Assembly: GCA_910576545.1 (NCBI GenBank)
Contig: CAJTKM010000008.1
Span: 1-64,000 of the forward strand
DNA from: Lachnospiraceae bacterium
GTDB lineage: Bacteria > Bacillota > Clostridia > Lachnospirales > Anaerotignaceae
Length of the DNA: 64,000 bases
Reading direction: 5' to 3'
This document shows positions 34,335-44,293 of this stretch, piece by piece. The position numbers and the translations under genes are program-made. Below the pieces are notes generated by a model. That model ran no database searches. It was not told the origin of the DNA and saw only the letters and a program-made list of their open reading frames with translations. How positions within the stretch are numbered: the first letter of the stretch is position 1; every line of letters begins with the position of its first letter.

Positions 34335-34392
34335 CCCTCGGGCTTCTGCGGGTGGAGGAACTCCCTCCTGCGGAATGCCGGAGGGTTTTTTT
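34335..34392 (+). terminator. Terminator of ilvA
   Basis: CCCTCGGGC (34335-34343) pairs with GCCGGAGGG (34377-34385) around an inner GGAGG/CCTCC hairpin, followed by seven T. Confidence 0.8.
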
Positions 34393-34403
34393 GTAAAAAA
34401 GGG

Positions 34404-34432
34404 TTGAGGAAACAGCGCGAATAAGGTATATT
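34404..34432 (+). promoter_or_regulatory. Promoter of the EamA transporter gene
   Basis: TTGAGG (34404-34409) and TATATT (34427-34432) are 17 bp apart. Confidence 0.6.
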
Positions 34433-34529
34433 ATTTAGTACGGCAAATGGAAAATTTTGCGTTGGAGCTTCAGAGGAACAGGCGCGCTGCTGCCGCTTGC
34501 GTTCCAGATTGTATACAGAGGTGGAGAAA

Positions 34530-35438
34530 ATGGAGGAGTACAAGGTTACGGAGAAAAAAAACGTAGGGATATTGTATACGTTGAGCGGAGGAATCTGCTG
34601 GGGGCTTTCGGGCTGCTTCGGACAGTATCTGTTTCAGTCCAAGGGAATTACTGCTGACTGGCTGGTGACTATGAGATTGGTGATTGCGGGGAGTATTCTG
34701 GTTTTGCTGGGGCTTTGTATACAGAAAAAAGCATTGTGCAATATCTGGCAAAAGCCGAGGAACCGCAAACGGCTGGTGCTGTTCGCGCTGGCTGGCGTGC
34801 TTGTCAGCCAGTTTACATATTTTTCTGCGGTGCAGTATTCCAACGCGGGCACGGCAACGGTCCTGCAATCCCTGTCCTCGGTCATGATACTGGTGATTGT
34901 CTGCCTGCGGGAAAAACGTCTGCCGCGCAGACTGGAAACAGGGGCAATGATTTGTGCCCTGCTGGGTGTGTTCCTTTTGAGTACACACGGGGATATCCAC
35001 AGCATGACACTGACACAGATGGCGTTAATCTTTGGCCTGGCTTCGGCGGTCGGCGCGGTGGCGTATACGGTGCTGTCCGGCAACCTTTTGCGGGAATACG
35101 GGGTTTACGCTGTCGTTGGCTTTGCGATGCTGGTAGCGGGGGTAGTTATGGTGGTGTTTGTACGCCCATGGCGGTTCACGATCGCGTGGGATATGCAGCT
35201 GGTGCTTGCGCTGGGCGGTGTGGCAATACTTGGCACAGCGGTAGCCTATTCTCTCTTTTTGAAAGGGGTCAGCATCATAGGCCCTTTTCTGGGCAGCCTT
35301 TTGGGGACGGTGGAGCCGATTACAGCGGTCATTATTTCTCTTGTGTTCCTGAAAGAGCCGTTTGCATGGATGGATATGATTGGTTTTGCTCTGATTTTGG
35401 GGACGGTCTGTGTGCTTTCCCTGAAATCGAATGGGTGA
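34530..35438 (+). CDS. EamA family (DMT) transporter
   Basis: The 302-residue membrane protein has ten hydrophobic helices in two EamA repeats. The first half contains GGICWGLSGCFGQYLF and AGTATVLQSLSSVMILV; the second contains GLASAVGAVAYTVLSGNLL and LGTVEPITAVIISLVFLKE. Members export amino acids or metabolites. The neighbouring threonine dehydratase hints at amino-acid traffic only weakly. GAGGTGGAG lies before the ATG at 34530. Confidence 0.85.
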   Translation: MEEYKVTEKKNVGILYTLSGGICWGLSGCFGQYLFQSKGITADWLVTMRLVIAGSILVLLGLCIQKKALCNIWQKPRNRKRLVLFALAGVLVSQFTYFSAVQYSNAGTATVLQSLSSVMILVIVCLREKRLPRRLETGAMICALLGVFLLSTHGDIHSMTLTQMALIFGLASAVGAVAYTVLSGNLLREYGVYAVVGFAMLVAGVVMVVFVRPWRFTIAWDMQLVLALGGVAILGTAVAYSLFLKGVSIIGPFLGSLLGTVEPITAVIISLVFLKEPFAWMDMIGFALILGTVCVLSLKSNG

Positions 35439-35467
35439 CATAATTTCGGATAAATGAGGTGGAAAAA

Positions 35468-38218
35468 GTGGCGGAACAGAACAGGGGAGGAAAAACGCCG
35501 GCGGTGAAAAAAACGGCGTCAAAAGGCGTGAAAGCCTCAACGGGAAACGCAAAGCCTTCGACAGGAGGCGGGAAAACAGCCGCAGGCGGACAGAAAGCTG
35601 TGCCGAAAAAAGAAACAACGAAAATGACAGCCGCGCCGCGCTTTGGCGATTCCATACTGGACGAAGTGATACTGATTTTGGTGATTCTGGTTTCTATCGT
35701 GGGGCTTGTCAGCCTTTGGACGGAAAAGATGGGGCTTCTGGGGCAGTTGTTCGGCGGTTTTCTGAAAGGGCTGCTGGGCTTTGGCGGCCTGCTCCTGCCG
35801 GTATTTGCCATCCTTTACTGCGTATGGTTTCTGGCGGACGAGGAACGCCGGTTCCCGCTGGTGCGCGCGTTCGGCGGCATATTGTTCCTGCTGGCGGCGG
35901 CTTCGGCGGCAGCCCTCATAAATCCGGTTGACCTTGCGGAGGGGACAGGCTTTTTGCGGCGCTGCGGCGCACTTTATAAAGAAGGAACGCTTGGCAACGG
36001 CGGCCTTCTGGGCGGCCTCTTGGGCGGCGGGCTGCACCGTATACTGGATACGCTGGGGAGCGCTATTGTGCTGGCAGCCCTGCTTGTCATTTCTGTCATC
36101 ACTGCAACGGGGCGTTCGTTTTTTTATGCGATTGGGGACCTTATGGCGCACCGGAAGGCAAGACAGCGTGTAAAAAATGAAAAGATAAAAAATAAGGCGG
36201 AACGAATCCGCCAGCAGGAACGGCTGGAGGAAGAGCGTCTGGCAAAGCGGGAGGAAGTCCGCCGCCGGAAGGTTATGCATCGCGAGGATTTCAATATTGA
36301 GCTGAAAGAGGGCGGTAGGAAAACGGACGAGCCCTATGTAAAGGAAACCGTTTTCCGGAAAAAGCCCGCCGCAGTGGAGGCGAAAAAACGCGAACCGATT
36401 TACGATTTCGGGCGGGAGGAAGAACCCGTTATCCATACACATTCTGGGCCGGAACCGGAGGAATACAGAGAGCCTTTCGCGAAGGAAGAAACGGCAGGGC
36501 TGGCAGAAGAAACAGCAGCAGGGGCGGATCCAGCTGTAAATGTGGAAACGCAGGAGGCTGTGATGGAACATATTTTTGCGGAAGAAACGGAGGAAGGCGG
36601 AGAAGTGCCGCTTACATTTGAAATCGAGGACGAGCCTTTTGAAGAGGACGAGCCGTCCGTAGAGGAAATTCCTTTTGAGGCGATACCGGAGGAGGAAATT
36701 CCCGAGGAAAAGATGACGGAGAAGATTCTGACAAAACCTGAGCCGGAGAGAGAGAACGTGCCTGAGCCTGAACCTGAGCCGGAAAAACCGTATATTTTCC
36801 CGCCCATACAGCTTCTGGGGGAGGACCCGCAGAACGGCGGCGGGGATTCTAAGGCGGAACTGCTTGCCAATGCCAGAAAGCTGGAAACAACACTGAAAAG
36901 CTTTGGCGTAGAGGCGAAAGTCATTCAGATTAACAAAGGGCCGACGGTCACGCGTTATGAACTTTCGCCGAGTCAGGGTGTAAAGGTCAGCAAAATCGTA
37001 AATCTTGCAGATGATATCGCGCTGAACCTTGCGGCAAGCGGCATCCGAATTGAAGCGCCGATACCGGGCAAAGCCGCGGTCGGCATTGAGGTGCCGAATA
37101 AAGAAACACAGTCAGTATACTTGCGGACAGTGCTGGAAAGCGAAGCGTTCAAGGAACATTCTTCTCGGCTGGCGTTCGCGCTGGGTGAGGATATTGCCGG
37201 AAACCCTGTTGTTACGGATATTGCCAAAATGCCGCATCTGCTGATTGCGGGGGCGACGGGCAGCGGCAAAAGCGTCTGTATCAATACACTGATTACGAGC
37301 ATACTTTACAAGGCTAAGCCGGACGAGGTGAAACTCCTGCTGGTTGACCCGAAGGTCGTGGAACTGAGCGTATATAACGGGATTCCGCATCTGCTGATTC
37401 CCGTTGTAACAGACCCGAAAAAAGCGTCTGCCGCGCTGAACTGGGCGGTGCGGGAAATGCTCCAGCGGTATAACGATTTTGCGGCGAACGGTGTGCGCGA
37501 TATCAAGGGCTTCAACGCCATGATGGAAGAAAAGGGCGACCCGAAAGGGAAAATGTCCCAGATTGTCATTATCATAGACGAGCTTGCCGACCTGATGATG
37601 GCGGCACCCGGAGAGGTGGAGGACGCAATTTGCCGTCTGGCGCAGATGGCGCGTGCGGCGGGTATGCACCTCATCATTGCGACACAGCGGCCCTCTGTGG
37701 ACGTCATTACGGGCGTAATCAAGGCGAATATTCCTTCGCGGCTGGCGTTTGCGGTTTCTTCCGGCATAGATTCCCGAACGATATTGGATACAGTCGGCGC
37801 GGAAAAACTCCTGGGCAAGGGCGATATGCTGTTCTATCCTTCCGGGCAGAGCAAGCCCGCGCGTTTGCAGGGTGCGTTTGTGACGGACAGGGAAGTAGAG
37901 GATATCGTAGATTTCCTGCGGAAAAGCGGGCGGCCGAATTACGACCAGCAGACCATTGACCAGATTACGACAAGCAGTAAAGCCGGCGGTGATGACAGTG
38001 AAGCAGATGAATTTTTCGAGGCGGCTGTGGAGCTTGTTCTGGAGAAGGAAAAGGCTTCTGTGTCTATGCTGCAAAGACAGTTCCGCATCGGCTATAACCG
38101 TGCGGCGCGGCTGATGGACGATTTGGAACGGCGGGGAATTGTGGGGCCGGAGGAAGGCAGTAAGCCGAGAAGGGTTCTGATTACCCGCGCCGAATGGGAA
38201 AGCGACGGGGAAGAATAA
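35468..38218 (+). CDS. DNA translocase FtsK/SpoIIIE
   Basis: The 916-residue motor pumps chromosomal DNA at the division or sporulation septum. The order is a basic N-terminus, four membrane helices (about 65-225), a long Glu/Pro-rich linker (about 270-455), the alpha/beta motor with Walker A GATGSGKS at about 595 and Walker [12 protein letters not shown], and a C-terminal winged-helix gamma domain (about 855-916; [22 protein letters not shown]). The GTG at 35468 is chosen because GAGGTGG lies 5 nt before it. Which of SpoIIIE or FtsK it serves cannot be told. Confidence 0.9.
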   Translation: MAEQNRGGKTPAVKKTASKGVKASTGNAKPSTGGGKTAAGGQKAVPKKETTKMTAAPRFGDSILDEVILILVILVSIVGLVSLWTEKMGLLGQLFGGFLKGLLGFGGLLLPVFAILYCVWFLADEERRFPLVRAFGGILFLLAAASAAALINPVDLAEGTGFLRRCGALYKEGTLGNGGLLGGLLGGGLHRILDTLGSAIVLAALLVISVITATGRSFFYAIGDLMAHRKARQRVKNEKIKNKAERIRQQERLEEERLAKREEVRRRKVMHREDFNIELKEGGRKTDEPYVKETVFRKKPAAVEAKKREPIYDFGREEEPVIHTHSGPEPEEYREPFAKEETAGLAEETAAGADPAVNVETQEAVMEHIFAEETEEGGEVPLTFEIEDEPFEEDEPSVEEIPFEAIPEEEIPEEKMTEKILTKPEPERENVPEPEPEPEKPYIFPPIQLLGEDPQNGGGDSKAELLANARKLETTLKSFGVEAKVIQINKGPTVTRYELSPSQGVKVSKIVNLADDIALNLAASGIRIEAPIPGKAAVGIEVPNKETQSVYLRTVLESEAFKEHSSRLAFALGEDIAGNPVVTDIAKMPHLLIAGATGSGKSVCINTLITSILYKAKPDEVKLLLVDPKVVELSVYNGIPHLLIPVVTDPKKASAALNWAVREMLQRYNDFAANGVRDIKGFNAMMEEKGDPKGKMSQIVIIIDELADLMMAAPGEVEDAICRLAQMARAAGMHLIIATQRPSVDVITGVIKANIPSRLAFAVSSGIDSRTILDTVGAEKLLGKGDMLFYPSGQSKPARLQGAFVTDREVEDIVDFLRKSGRPNYDQQTIDQITTSSKAGGDDSEADEFFEAAVELVLEKEKASVSMLQRQFRIGYNRAARLMDDLERRGIVGPEEGSKPRRVLITRAEWESDGEE

Positions 38219-38250
38219 TTCCCGCAACGAAAAATGAAGCAAGATGACAG

Positions 38251-38289
38251 AAAAACGGTTTGGAATTTAATTTTCAGACCGTTTTTTTA
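38251..38289 (+). terminator. Terminator of the translocase gene
   Basis: AAACGGTTTG pairs with CAGACCGTTT, followed by seven T. Confidence 0.8.
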
Positions 38290-38298
38290 TTTTTCTGC

Positions 38299-38329
38299 TT
38301 GACTCTCACAGTATGGTATCCTTTATGAT
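38299..38329 (+). promoter_or_regulatory. MerR-type promoter with a 19-bp spacer
   Basis: TTGACT (38299-38304) and TATGAT (38324-38329) are 19 bp apart. That over-long spacing is the hallmark of promoters that need a MerR protein to twist the DNA, and a MerR gene follows. Confidence 0.65.
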
Positions 38330-38379
38330 AGAGGTGAGCTCAGGAAAACGCATTTGTATACATATGTGAGGTGAAAATA

Positions 38380-39198
38380 ATGCTGAAAATCGGTGATTTT
38401 TCAAGGCTGTCGCAAATCAGTATCCGTATGCTCCGCCATTATGATGAACTGGGTCTGCTGATTCCGGAAAGCACAGACCCTTTCACGGGATACCGTTACT
38501 ATGGGGAAGCGCAGCTGTCTGATGCAAGAAAAATCAGTATGCTGAAAGCGATGGGATTTCCTCTGGCGGAAATTGTCGGAATACTGGCTATTTTCGAGGA
38601 CAGCGAACAGCTGCGCCCGTATCTTCTCCGGCAGAGAGAAACGCTTGCGAAGGAGGAGGAAATTTTGCGGAGGAAACAGCGTCTTTTGGAAAACGCACTG
38701 GGGAGAATCGGAAAGGATGAATGGAATATGAAATATGAGGTAAAACAAAACACATTGCCGCGCCGCTTTGCCGCCTGCGTGCGTCAGGTCATTCCAACAT
38801 ATGCACACGAAGGCAGGCTGTGGCACATCATGATGCAGGAAACCGCACCGCTGAATCTGCCGCCTGCACCCTCCAGAAACTGCATGGCAATCATGCATGA
38901 TGAGGCATATGTGGAGAATAATCCAGATGTGGAAATCCAGATGATTACGGACAGGCTTTATCCGCCAACAGAACATGTGGTTTTTCGCGAACTGCCAGAG
39001 CTGGATTATGTTTCGGTTACGTTTGAAGGGGATTACAGCAAAATCAGTGAAGTTTCGGAAACGATTGCCGCCTGGATGCGTGAGGAAGGGTGCGTTTTTG
39101 CGGGAGCGATGTTCAACATTTATCATGTCGGCCCGCATGACACACAGAATCCCGATGAATGGGTGACGGAAGTCTGTGCGCCTGTCCGCCGGAAATAA
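38380..39198 (+). CDS. MerR family regulator with GyrI-like effector domain
   Basis: The 272-residue protein has an N-terminal MerR winged helix (about 1-70; LKIGDFSRLSQISIRMLRHY, DELGLLIP, GYRYYGE), a dimerisation coiled coil (about 75-115) and a C-terminal AraC-effector/GyrI-like ligand domain (about 122-272). This is the BmrR/multidrug-sensor layout. GAGG precedes the ATG at 38380. The 19-bp spacer promoter suggests it activates itself. No efflux gene follows; the IS remnant starts 30 bp downstream and may have removed the target. Confidence 0.85.
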   Translation: MLKIGDFSRLSQISIRMLRHYDELGLLIPESTDPFTGYRYYGEAQLSDARKISMLKAMGFPLAEIVGILAIFEDSEQLRPYLLRQRETLAKEEEILRRKQRLLENALGRIGKDEWNMKYEVKQNTLPRRFAACVRQVIPTYAHEGRLWHIMMQETAPLNLPPAPSRNCMAIMHDEAYVENNPDVEIQMITDRLYPPTEHVVFRELPELDYVSVTFEGDYSKISEVSETIAAWMREEGCVFAGAMFNIYHVGPHDTQNPDEWVTEVCAPVRRK

Positions 39199-39228
39199 TA
39201 CAAAAAAACAGGGAGAACCGTTTTGAAC

Positions 39229-40183
39229 TGCACCCCAATTGTTAGACAAGTATGCTATAATACTTATACTAAGAAAAGGGGTGCTTTTCTATGCCTAAAG
39301 GAATACCGAACAAGAGGTATACACCAGAGCTTAAACAAATGGCGGTGGAAGCGGTTGTCAAAGAAGGGTTAAGCTATAATGAAGCTGCCAGAATTTACGG
39401 AATTGACGATCATGACTGCATCCAAAGATGGGAACGAATCTGCCTGACGGAGGGCCCGGAAGGTCTGGCATTAGAGCGACGTGGACGTGGCAGCACCGGC
39501 AGTCCAAATACTAAGGCAGGAATTTTCACTGGCATTGCTGCTGGATATCGCTCAACTGCCCCGTGCAGCCTTTTACTATCATCTGAAACAGATGAAGAAA
39601 ACAGATAAATACGCATCTGTAAAGGAAGAAATTACAGCAACTTACCATGAAAACAAAGGAAGATATGGCTATCGCCGAATTACAGCGGTACTGCATAGTC
39701 GAGGTTTCTCTGTTAACCACACATTCTCGATCTGCGTAGCAGGGATCTGGTCAGCTTCACAATATCAGATCATCCAGTGCTGAGTATGGTGACGACTATG
39801 CTGGAAAAGGTTTTTAAGAAGATTCCAGATGATACAAATCTCATTCTTCACTCGGACCAGGGCTGGCAATATCAACACAAGCAGTATCAGCGGCTGCTCA
39901 AAGAGAAGGGCATCCGGCAAAGCATGAGCCGGAAAGGCAACTGTCTGGACAATGCCGTGATAGAGAATTTCTTTGGTCTGCTTAAGAGTGAATTGCTGTA
40001 TCTGCAAGAGTTCCAGTCCATGGAACACTTCAAACGGGAACTGATTGAATATTTGGATTACTACAACAATCGCAGGATTAAGGCAAAACGAAAGGGCTTG
40101 CCGCCTGCAATTCACAGACAGCAAGCCCTTTCGGCTGCTTGAACATTTTGTGCTTGAAATATTTGTCTAACTTTTTGGGGTCA
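39229..40183 (+). mobile_element. Degenerate IS3-family (IS150-like) insertion sequence
   Basis: The ends are inverted: left TGCACCCCAATTGTTAGACAA at 39229, right complement TGACCCCAAAAAGTTAGACAA ending at 40183, alike over about 17 positions. The element is about 955 bp, some 450 bp shorter than usual IS150 relatives, because of internal deletion. It separates the MerR gene from the P-loop gene. Confidence 0.8.
39291..40142 (+). pseudogene. IS150-like transposase OrfA-OrfB, frameshifted with internal deletion
   Basis: Three pieces remain. OrfA (39291-39481) is a helix-turn-helix with MPKGIPNKRYTPELKQMAVEA. OrfB N-terminal piece (about 39500-39720) reads LPRAAFYYHLKQ to KGRYGYRRITAVLHSRGF. 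The catalytic C-terminal piece (about 39725-40142) reads DLRSRDLVSFTIS, HSDQGWQYQ and NCLDNAVIENFFG, ending at TGA. The first catalytic Asp with its flanks is deleted, so the enzyme is dead. Confidence 0.85.
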
Positions 40184-40222
40184 CTTTATTTTTATGGTTG
40201 TCCCTGTTTTTGTTTTGCGCCA

Positions 40223-40642
40223 TTATACAGTAACGATATACTGGGAAAGCTCCTGAGGAAGGAGGTCTGCCTTGCGGCTGATAATCATGACCATATCCAT
40301 TTTTGCCTCTGCGGAAGTTTTATCCAGAGCCTGAATGAATTCCACAAAGTCCACATCGCTGATTTTATCTACGATATGGTTCAGGCCATCGATATAAATT
40401 GTTTCAATGTCGCTATTCTGAGAAAGTATACCACATACGAAACCTCTGAAAACCTGAGGATCCTGCATAATAAATTCCGGTGTGTCTACGAAACGCACGC
40501 TGTAATGCAAATCGTACATATGGCTGTTGTCATCATCTACAAATACGATGCTGCCGCTTGCCGTCTTTCCAGCCTCATTTGCCATTGCAATCATTTTTTT
40601 TGTTTTACCTTCGCCTTTTTCGCCTGCGAGAATTTTAACCAT
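40223..40642 (-). CDS. Small P-loop NTPase-like protein, unknown role
   Basis: The 139-residue protein starts MVKILAGEKGEGKTKKM, a Walker A (about 7-14). It has SGSIVFVDDDNSH (about 28-40) and a Walker B-like ETIYIDGLNHIVD (about 79-91). That is barely the core of a RecA/SIMIBI-type fold. GGGGGAG precedes the ATG at 40642. It resembles short ATP-binding proteins of anaerobic Firmicutes that carry no name. Single gene; the IS remnant ends 40 bp behind it. Confidence 0.65.
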   Translation of the reverse strand: MVKILAGEKGEGKTKKMIAMANEAGKTASGSIVFVDDDNSHMYDLHYSVRFVDTPEFIMQDPQVFRGFVCGILSQNSDIETIYIDGLNHIVDKISDVDFVEFIQALDKTSAEAKMDMVMIISRKADLLPQELSQYIVTV

Positions 40643-40870
40643 TGTAATCTCCCCCTTATCATCTGGTGATATACTTTTCATAAGTTTTCTGTAACGCTAA
40701 GAAATTCCTTGAATCTTTCAGAATCCTTCTTTCTATTCTTTAATTCTATAAAAGTATGTCCAATCCTCCTTTTTCGCATACTTTTTTTCCATGTTTTATA
40801 GATTTAGCCCTTTTTCACAAAAAACGGCAGCCGTTTTCAGCACTTTTTTACGCTTCGTATGGCAGTGCGT

Positions 40871-41809
40871 TCAGGGCTTAAGCAGTAGTGCGGCTGCGCC
40901 CTGTATTCCGGCATCGTTGCCGAGCTTCGCAAGTGTGAATTTTTTATCCCTGCTGTGCGGGAACACGTTCGCACGGTAGACACGTTCAATTTTTTCCAGC
41001 AGGAAATCACCCGCCGCGGAAACGCCGCCGCCGATTACGAACAGCTCTGTATCCACAAGATACGCGGCGTTTGCCAGAGCGATGCCGAGCCTGTGGCAGA
41101 CGAAATCGGTAATCTCATTTGCCGCGCAGTCGCCCGCTTTTGCACAGTCCCAAAGGGTTTTGGCGGTGATTTCGCACTGCCGCAGAAGGGTTTCGCCTGA
41201 CCAGTCCGCCAGAAATTTCTTTGCAACGCGTACCATGCCCGTTGCGGACGCATACTGCTCCAGACAGCCCTTTTTGCCGCAGGAGCAGGGGAGCGTTTCG
41301 TAAGGGTCAACAGTCATATGCCCGATTTCCCCGGCTACGCCGTGAAATCCGGTGAGGATATGCCCGTCCTGTATCACGCCGCCGCCGACGCCTGTCCCCA
41401 GCGTTATCATAAGCATGCTTTTGGAGCCCTTGCCCGCGCCGTATGCATATTCGCCGAGGGCTGCAACGCGTGCGTCATTGCCGATGCGGACCGTTCCCAG
41501 CTGCAATATTTTTTCCGCTTCTTTGCCAAGCGCGACATCACCCCAGCCGATGTTGACCGTACCATGCAGGATACCGTCCTCCGTTACGGGACCGGGCGCG
41601 GTGATGCCTACGCCCAGTACGTCTGTCCGGCTGATGCCGCGTTCCGTAAGGCAGCCTTCCAAAGCTGTTTTCACATCCCGCAGAAGCCCGTCCGGTGAGT
41701 TGTCCTTGCGCGTCGGGATTTCCCAGCGCGCCAGCATTTCACTGCTCGCGGAAAACAATCCGATTTTTACCGTTGTCCCGCCGATGTCTATGCCAAAACA
41801 ATATTTCAT
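40871..41809 (-). CDS. ROK family glucokinase
   Basis: The 312-residue cytoplasmic sugar kinase phosphorylates glucose with ATP. Signatures are FGIDIGGTTVKIGLF at the N-terminus, GVGITAPGPV, TLGTGVGGGVI, and the ROK zinc site GHMTVDP with CSCGKKGCLEQYAS. No DNA-binding extension is present, so it is an enzyme and not a repressor. It overlaps the acetyltransferase gene by 4 nt. Confidence 0.9.
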   Translation of the reverse strand: MKYCFGIDIGGTTVKIGLFSASSEMLARWEIPTRKDNSPDGLLRDVKTALEGCLTERGISRTDVLGVGITAPGPVTEDGILHGTVNIGWGDVALGKEAEKILQLGTVRIGNDARVAALGEYAYGAGKGSKSMLMITLGTGVGGGVIQDGHILTGFHGVAGEIGHMTVDPYETLPCSCGKKGCLEQYASATGMVRVAKKFLADWSGETLLRQCEITAKTLWDCAKAGDCAANEITDFVCHRLGIALANAAYLVDTELFVIGGGVSAAGDFLLEKIERVYRANVFPHSRDKKFTLAKLGNDAGIQGAAALLLKP

Positions 41810-42333
41810 TGGCGTCCCTCCTCGTAGTGATACACGATTCTGTGAATCAGTGTTTTGTAGCGTTCATACGTTGTTTCGTTAATGGCGTCAGGGGTTGTCA
41901 TCAGCATCAGCGGCAGCATGCTCTGCCCGCTGCGCATGGGCGGCTGTAAATACGGGTAGGTGTTGTATACAAAATGATGCCGCTCGTAAAAGCCGATGCG
42001 CCGCCTTGTCATTTCATCTTCCGGCACTTCCACCTCCAGTACGGCGGGCTTGCCCGTTTCGGCAATCAGCCTGTCCAAAAGCTGCCCGCCAAAACCGCCA
42101 TTGCGGCAGTCCTCCCGCACCGCGAAATGTTCAACATATAGAAAATCTTCAATTTCCCACACTGCGAATACAGCACGCATTTCGTTATCCACCGGCACGC
42201 CGTAAAGACGGTAGCAGGGTTCCTTCAGGAGTGCTTTCTGCCGATCCTTTTCCCGCAGCTCTGTGATGGGGAAAGCGGTTTCCAGCAGAGGGTATACGGT
42301 GTCAAATGTTTCTTCTGTTATTCTCTGGAACAT
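41806..42333 (-). CDS. GNAT family N-acetyltransferase
   Basis: The 175-residue protein has the GNAT core: VEHFAVREDCRNGGFGGQLLDRLI (about 70-93; the acetyl-CoA loop is RNGGFG) and IGFYERHHFVYNTYPY. Substrate unknown. GGAGG lies before the ATG at 42333. It is translationally coupled to the glucokinase gene (ATGA overlap). Confidence 0.85.
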   Translation of the reverse strand: MFQRITEETFDTVYPLLETAFPITELREKDRQKALLKEPCYRLYGVPVDNEMRAVFAVWEIEDFLYVEHFAVREDCRNGGFGGQLLDRLIAETGKPAVLEVEVPEDEMTRRRIGFYERHHFVYNTYPYLQPPMRSGQSMLPLMLMTTPDAINETTYERYKTLIHRIVYHYEEGRQ

Positions 42334-42391
42334 GATATCTCCTCCATCTTCACAGGATACTATAAACCGCAGAAAAAGGCAAGCCTGCCCG

Positions 42392-44293
42392 CTAAAACTT
42401 TGCAGCAATCAGATATACCGCGAAAGCGATGCCCCACGCAGTCAGGAGCCATGCGGCAGGCGCGCAGAGCCGCCATGTTCGGGAAGGTTCTTCGCTCCAA
42501 TAAACGGACAGAGCCGCAGTGCAGGGCGGATAGAGCAGGTAGAACACAAGGAATGACAGCGCGGAGGCGGGCGTAAACAGCCCTTCCACGCCGCCCAGCG
42601 TCCCCAATGCAGAAACAGCCGCTTCCTTTGCCAGAAGCCCGGAGAGCAGGGCGGCAGCGGCTTTCCAGCCTTCCCCATCGCTGCCAAAGCCAAGAGGGGT
42701 GAAAAACGGTGCAAGGAGTTTTCCGCCGTATTCCAGTACGCTGTCATGCCCGTCAGCGGGCATGAAATCCGGCGTGATGCGGGAAAGCAGCCAAACTGCC
42801 GCCGAAGCCGCCAGTATGACGGTTGCCGCCTTATTCAGGTAATCACCGCAGTGGCGCCCCAGACTGCGCCGGAGATTACGCCAGCGCGGCAGGCGGTATG
42901 CCGGAATTTCCATGACAAACGGCTGGCTGTCTTTCTCTCCCGTTATTTTGTGCAGGAAGAGCCCTGCGCATACTGCCGCCAGCACGCCGGAGGCATATAG
43001 CCCGGCAATGACCTGATCCGCCCTCCGGGGGAAGAATGCCGCCGACAGCAGGGCGTATAGCGGAAGCTTTGCCCCGCAGGAAAAAAACGGGATCAGAAAC
43101 CGGGCAATTTTTCGGGAACGTTCCGTTTCCAGCGTCCGTACGCTCAAAAACGCGGGGACGGAACAGCCGAAGCCCGTCAGGGCAGGCAGAAGCGCGCGTC
43201 CGGTCAGCCCCAGACGGCGCAGGGGTGCGTCCAGCAGAAATGCCGCACGCGCCATACAGCCGCTGTCCTCCAAAAGCTCCATACAGAAAAACAGGCATAG
43301 TATCTGCGGCAGAAAGGAGAGCGCAGTTCCAATGCCGCCGAAAATACCTTCGGAAAGGAAATCCCGGAAAAAACAGGGTTCCATGCGGCTGAAAAGCAGA
43401 GCCGAAAGCATTTCCAGCCCCCGTTCGGCACTGCGGTGCAGGAAAACGCCCGGCGATGGCACGCCGCTGCCGAACAGGGACGCGCCAAAGGTCACATGGA
43501 ACACCAGAAGCATCAGAAGAAAAAAGAGCGGTATCCCCCAGACAGGGCTGAGGAACAGCCTGTCCAGAGCAGGAGGGGCGGCCTGTCCCGCAGGGGAGTG
43601 TATGGCTTTTCTGGTACAGGCATCAATGAAGCTGTAACGCCCCTCCGCAAACAGCGATGCGTAAGTTCCGTTTTCCGCATCGTTTTCCAAAGCATCTGCC
43701 GCGCGGAACAGACTGTGTCGTTCTCCCTGCCGTTCCAGTTCCGCCGCGCGTTCCCGCAGACATTGCGGCAGAGCCTCCCTGCTCCATGCGATTCGCCCCG
43801 TTCTGCTTTCCCGCATGGCTTTCCCTGCCGCTTGCAGCAGTTCCTTCGTCCCTTCGCCTGTCAGCGCAGAAACACCCAGAACGGGTATCCCCAGCAGTCT
43901 GGAAAGGGCAGGCTTGTCAATGGAAATCCCCTGCTTTGCCGCGATATCCTCCATGTTCCAGACCAGCAGAACGGGAATATCCAGCTCCAGTAATTGCAGC
44001 GTCAGATAAAGGCTGCGCTCGGGCGTTGACGCGTCCGCAAGGTTGACGATTGCATCGGGCGTTTCCTCCAGCAGGAACCGGCGCGTTACCTGTTCTTCCG
44101 GCGTAAAGGGAGAAAGGGCGTAGACGCCCGGCAGGTCTATCCAGCGCAGACCCTCCGCACCGCCGCTGAAGCCCTCCTTCCGTTCCACCGTTACGCCGGG
44201 CCAGTTGCCGACTGCTGCATCGCTGCCCGTCAGAAGATTGAATAGCGCGGATTTCCCGCAGTTCGGGTTACCCGCAAGTGCTATGGTTTTCAT
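42392..44293 (-). CDS. feoB: Ferrous iron transporter B
   Basis: The 633-residue protein carries Fe2+ across the membrane. It has an N-terminal G domain (G1 GNPNCGKS at about 8-15, G3 DLPG, G4-like WNMED), a helical GDI region, then eight or more membrane helices with two Gate-type motifs (LSFLPQILCLFF and GFGCSVPAFLSVR, cited in part). It is shorter than the usual 660-770. The ATG at 44293 lies inside the end of feoA, a 26-nt overlap that forces coupled translation. Confidence 0.9.
   Translation of the reverse strand: MKTIALAGNPNCGKSALFNLLTGSDAAVGNWPGVTVERKEGFSGGAEGLRWIDLPGVYALSPFTPEEQVTRRFLLEETPDAIVNLADASTPERSLYLTLQLLELDIPVLLVWNMEDIAAKQGISIDKPALSRLLGIPVLGVSALTGEGTKELLQAAGKAMRESRTGRIAWSREALPQCLRERAAELERQGERHSLFRAADALENDAENGTYASLFAEGRYSFIDACTRKAIHSPAGQAAPPALDRLFLSPVWGIPLFFLLMLLVFHVTFGASLFGSGVPSPGVFLHRSAERGLEMLSALLFSRMEPCFFRDFLSEGIFGGIGTALSFLPQILCLFFCMELLEDSGCMARAAFLLDAPLRRLGLTGRALLPALTGFGCSVPAFLSVRTLETERSRKIARFLIPFFSCGAKLPLYALLSAAFFPRRADQVIAGLYASGVLAAVCAGLFLHKITGEKDSQPFVMEIPAYRLPRWRNLRRSLGRHCGDYLNKAATVILAASAAVWLLSRITPDFMPADGHDSVLEYGGKLLAPFFTPLGFGSDGEGWKAAAALLSGLLAKEAAVSALGTLGGVEGLFTPASALSFLVFYLLYPPCTAALSVYWSEEPSRTWRLCAPAAWLLTAWGIAFAVYLIAAKF

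Noticed and set aside
34715..35443. 242-codon frame overlapping the EamA gene
   Set aside because: It overlaps the transporter completely, lacks a start signal and reads as low-complexity Gly/Ala/Cys sequence.
40909..41809. ROK protein as a transcriptional repressor
   Set aside because: There is no N-terminal helix-turn-helix; the protein begins directly with the ATP-binding FGIDIGGTT motif, as in glucokinases.
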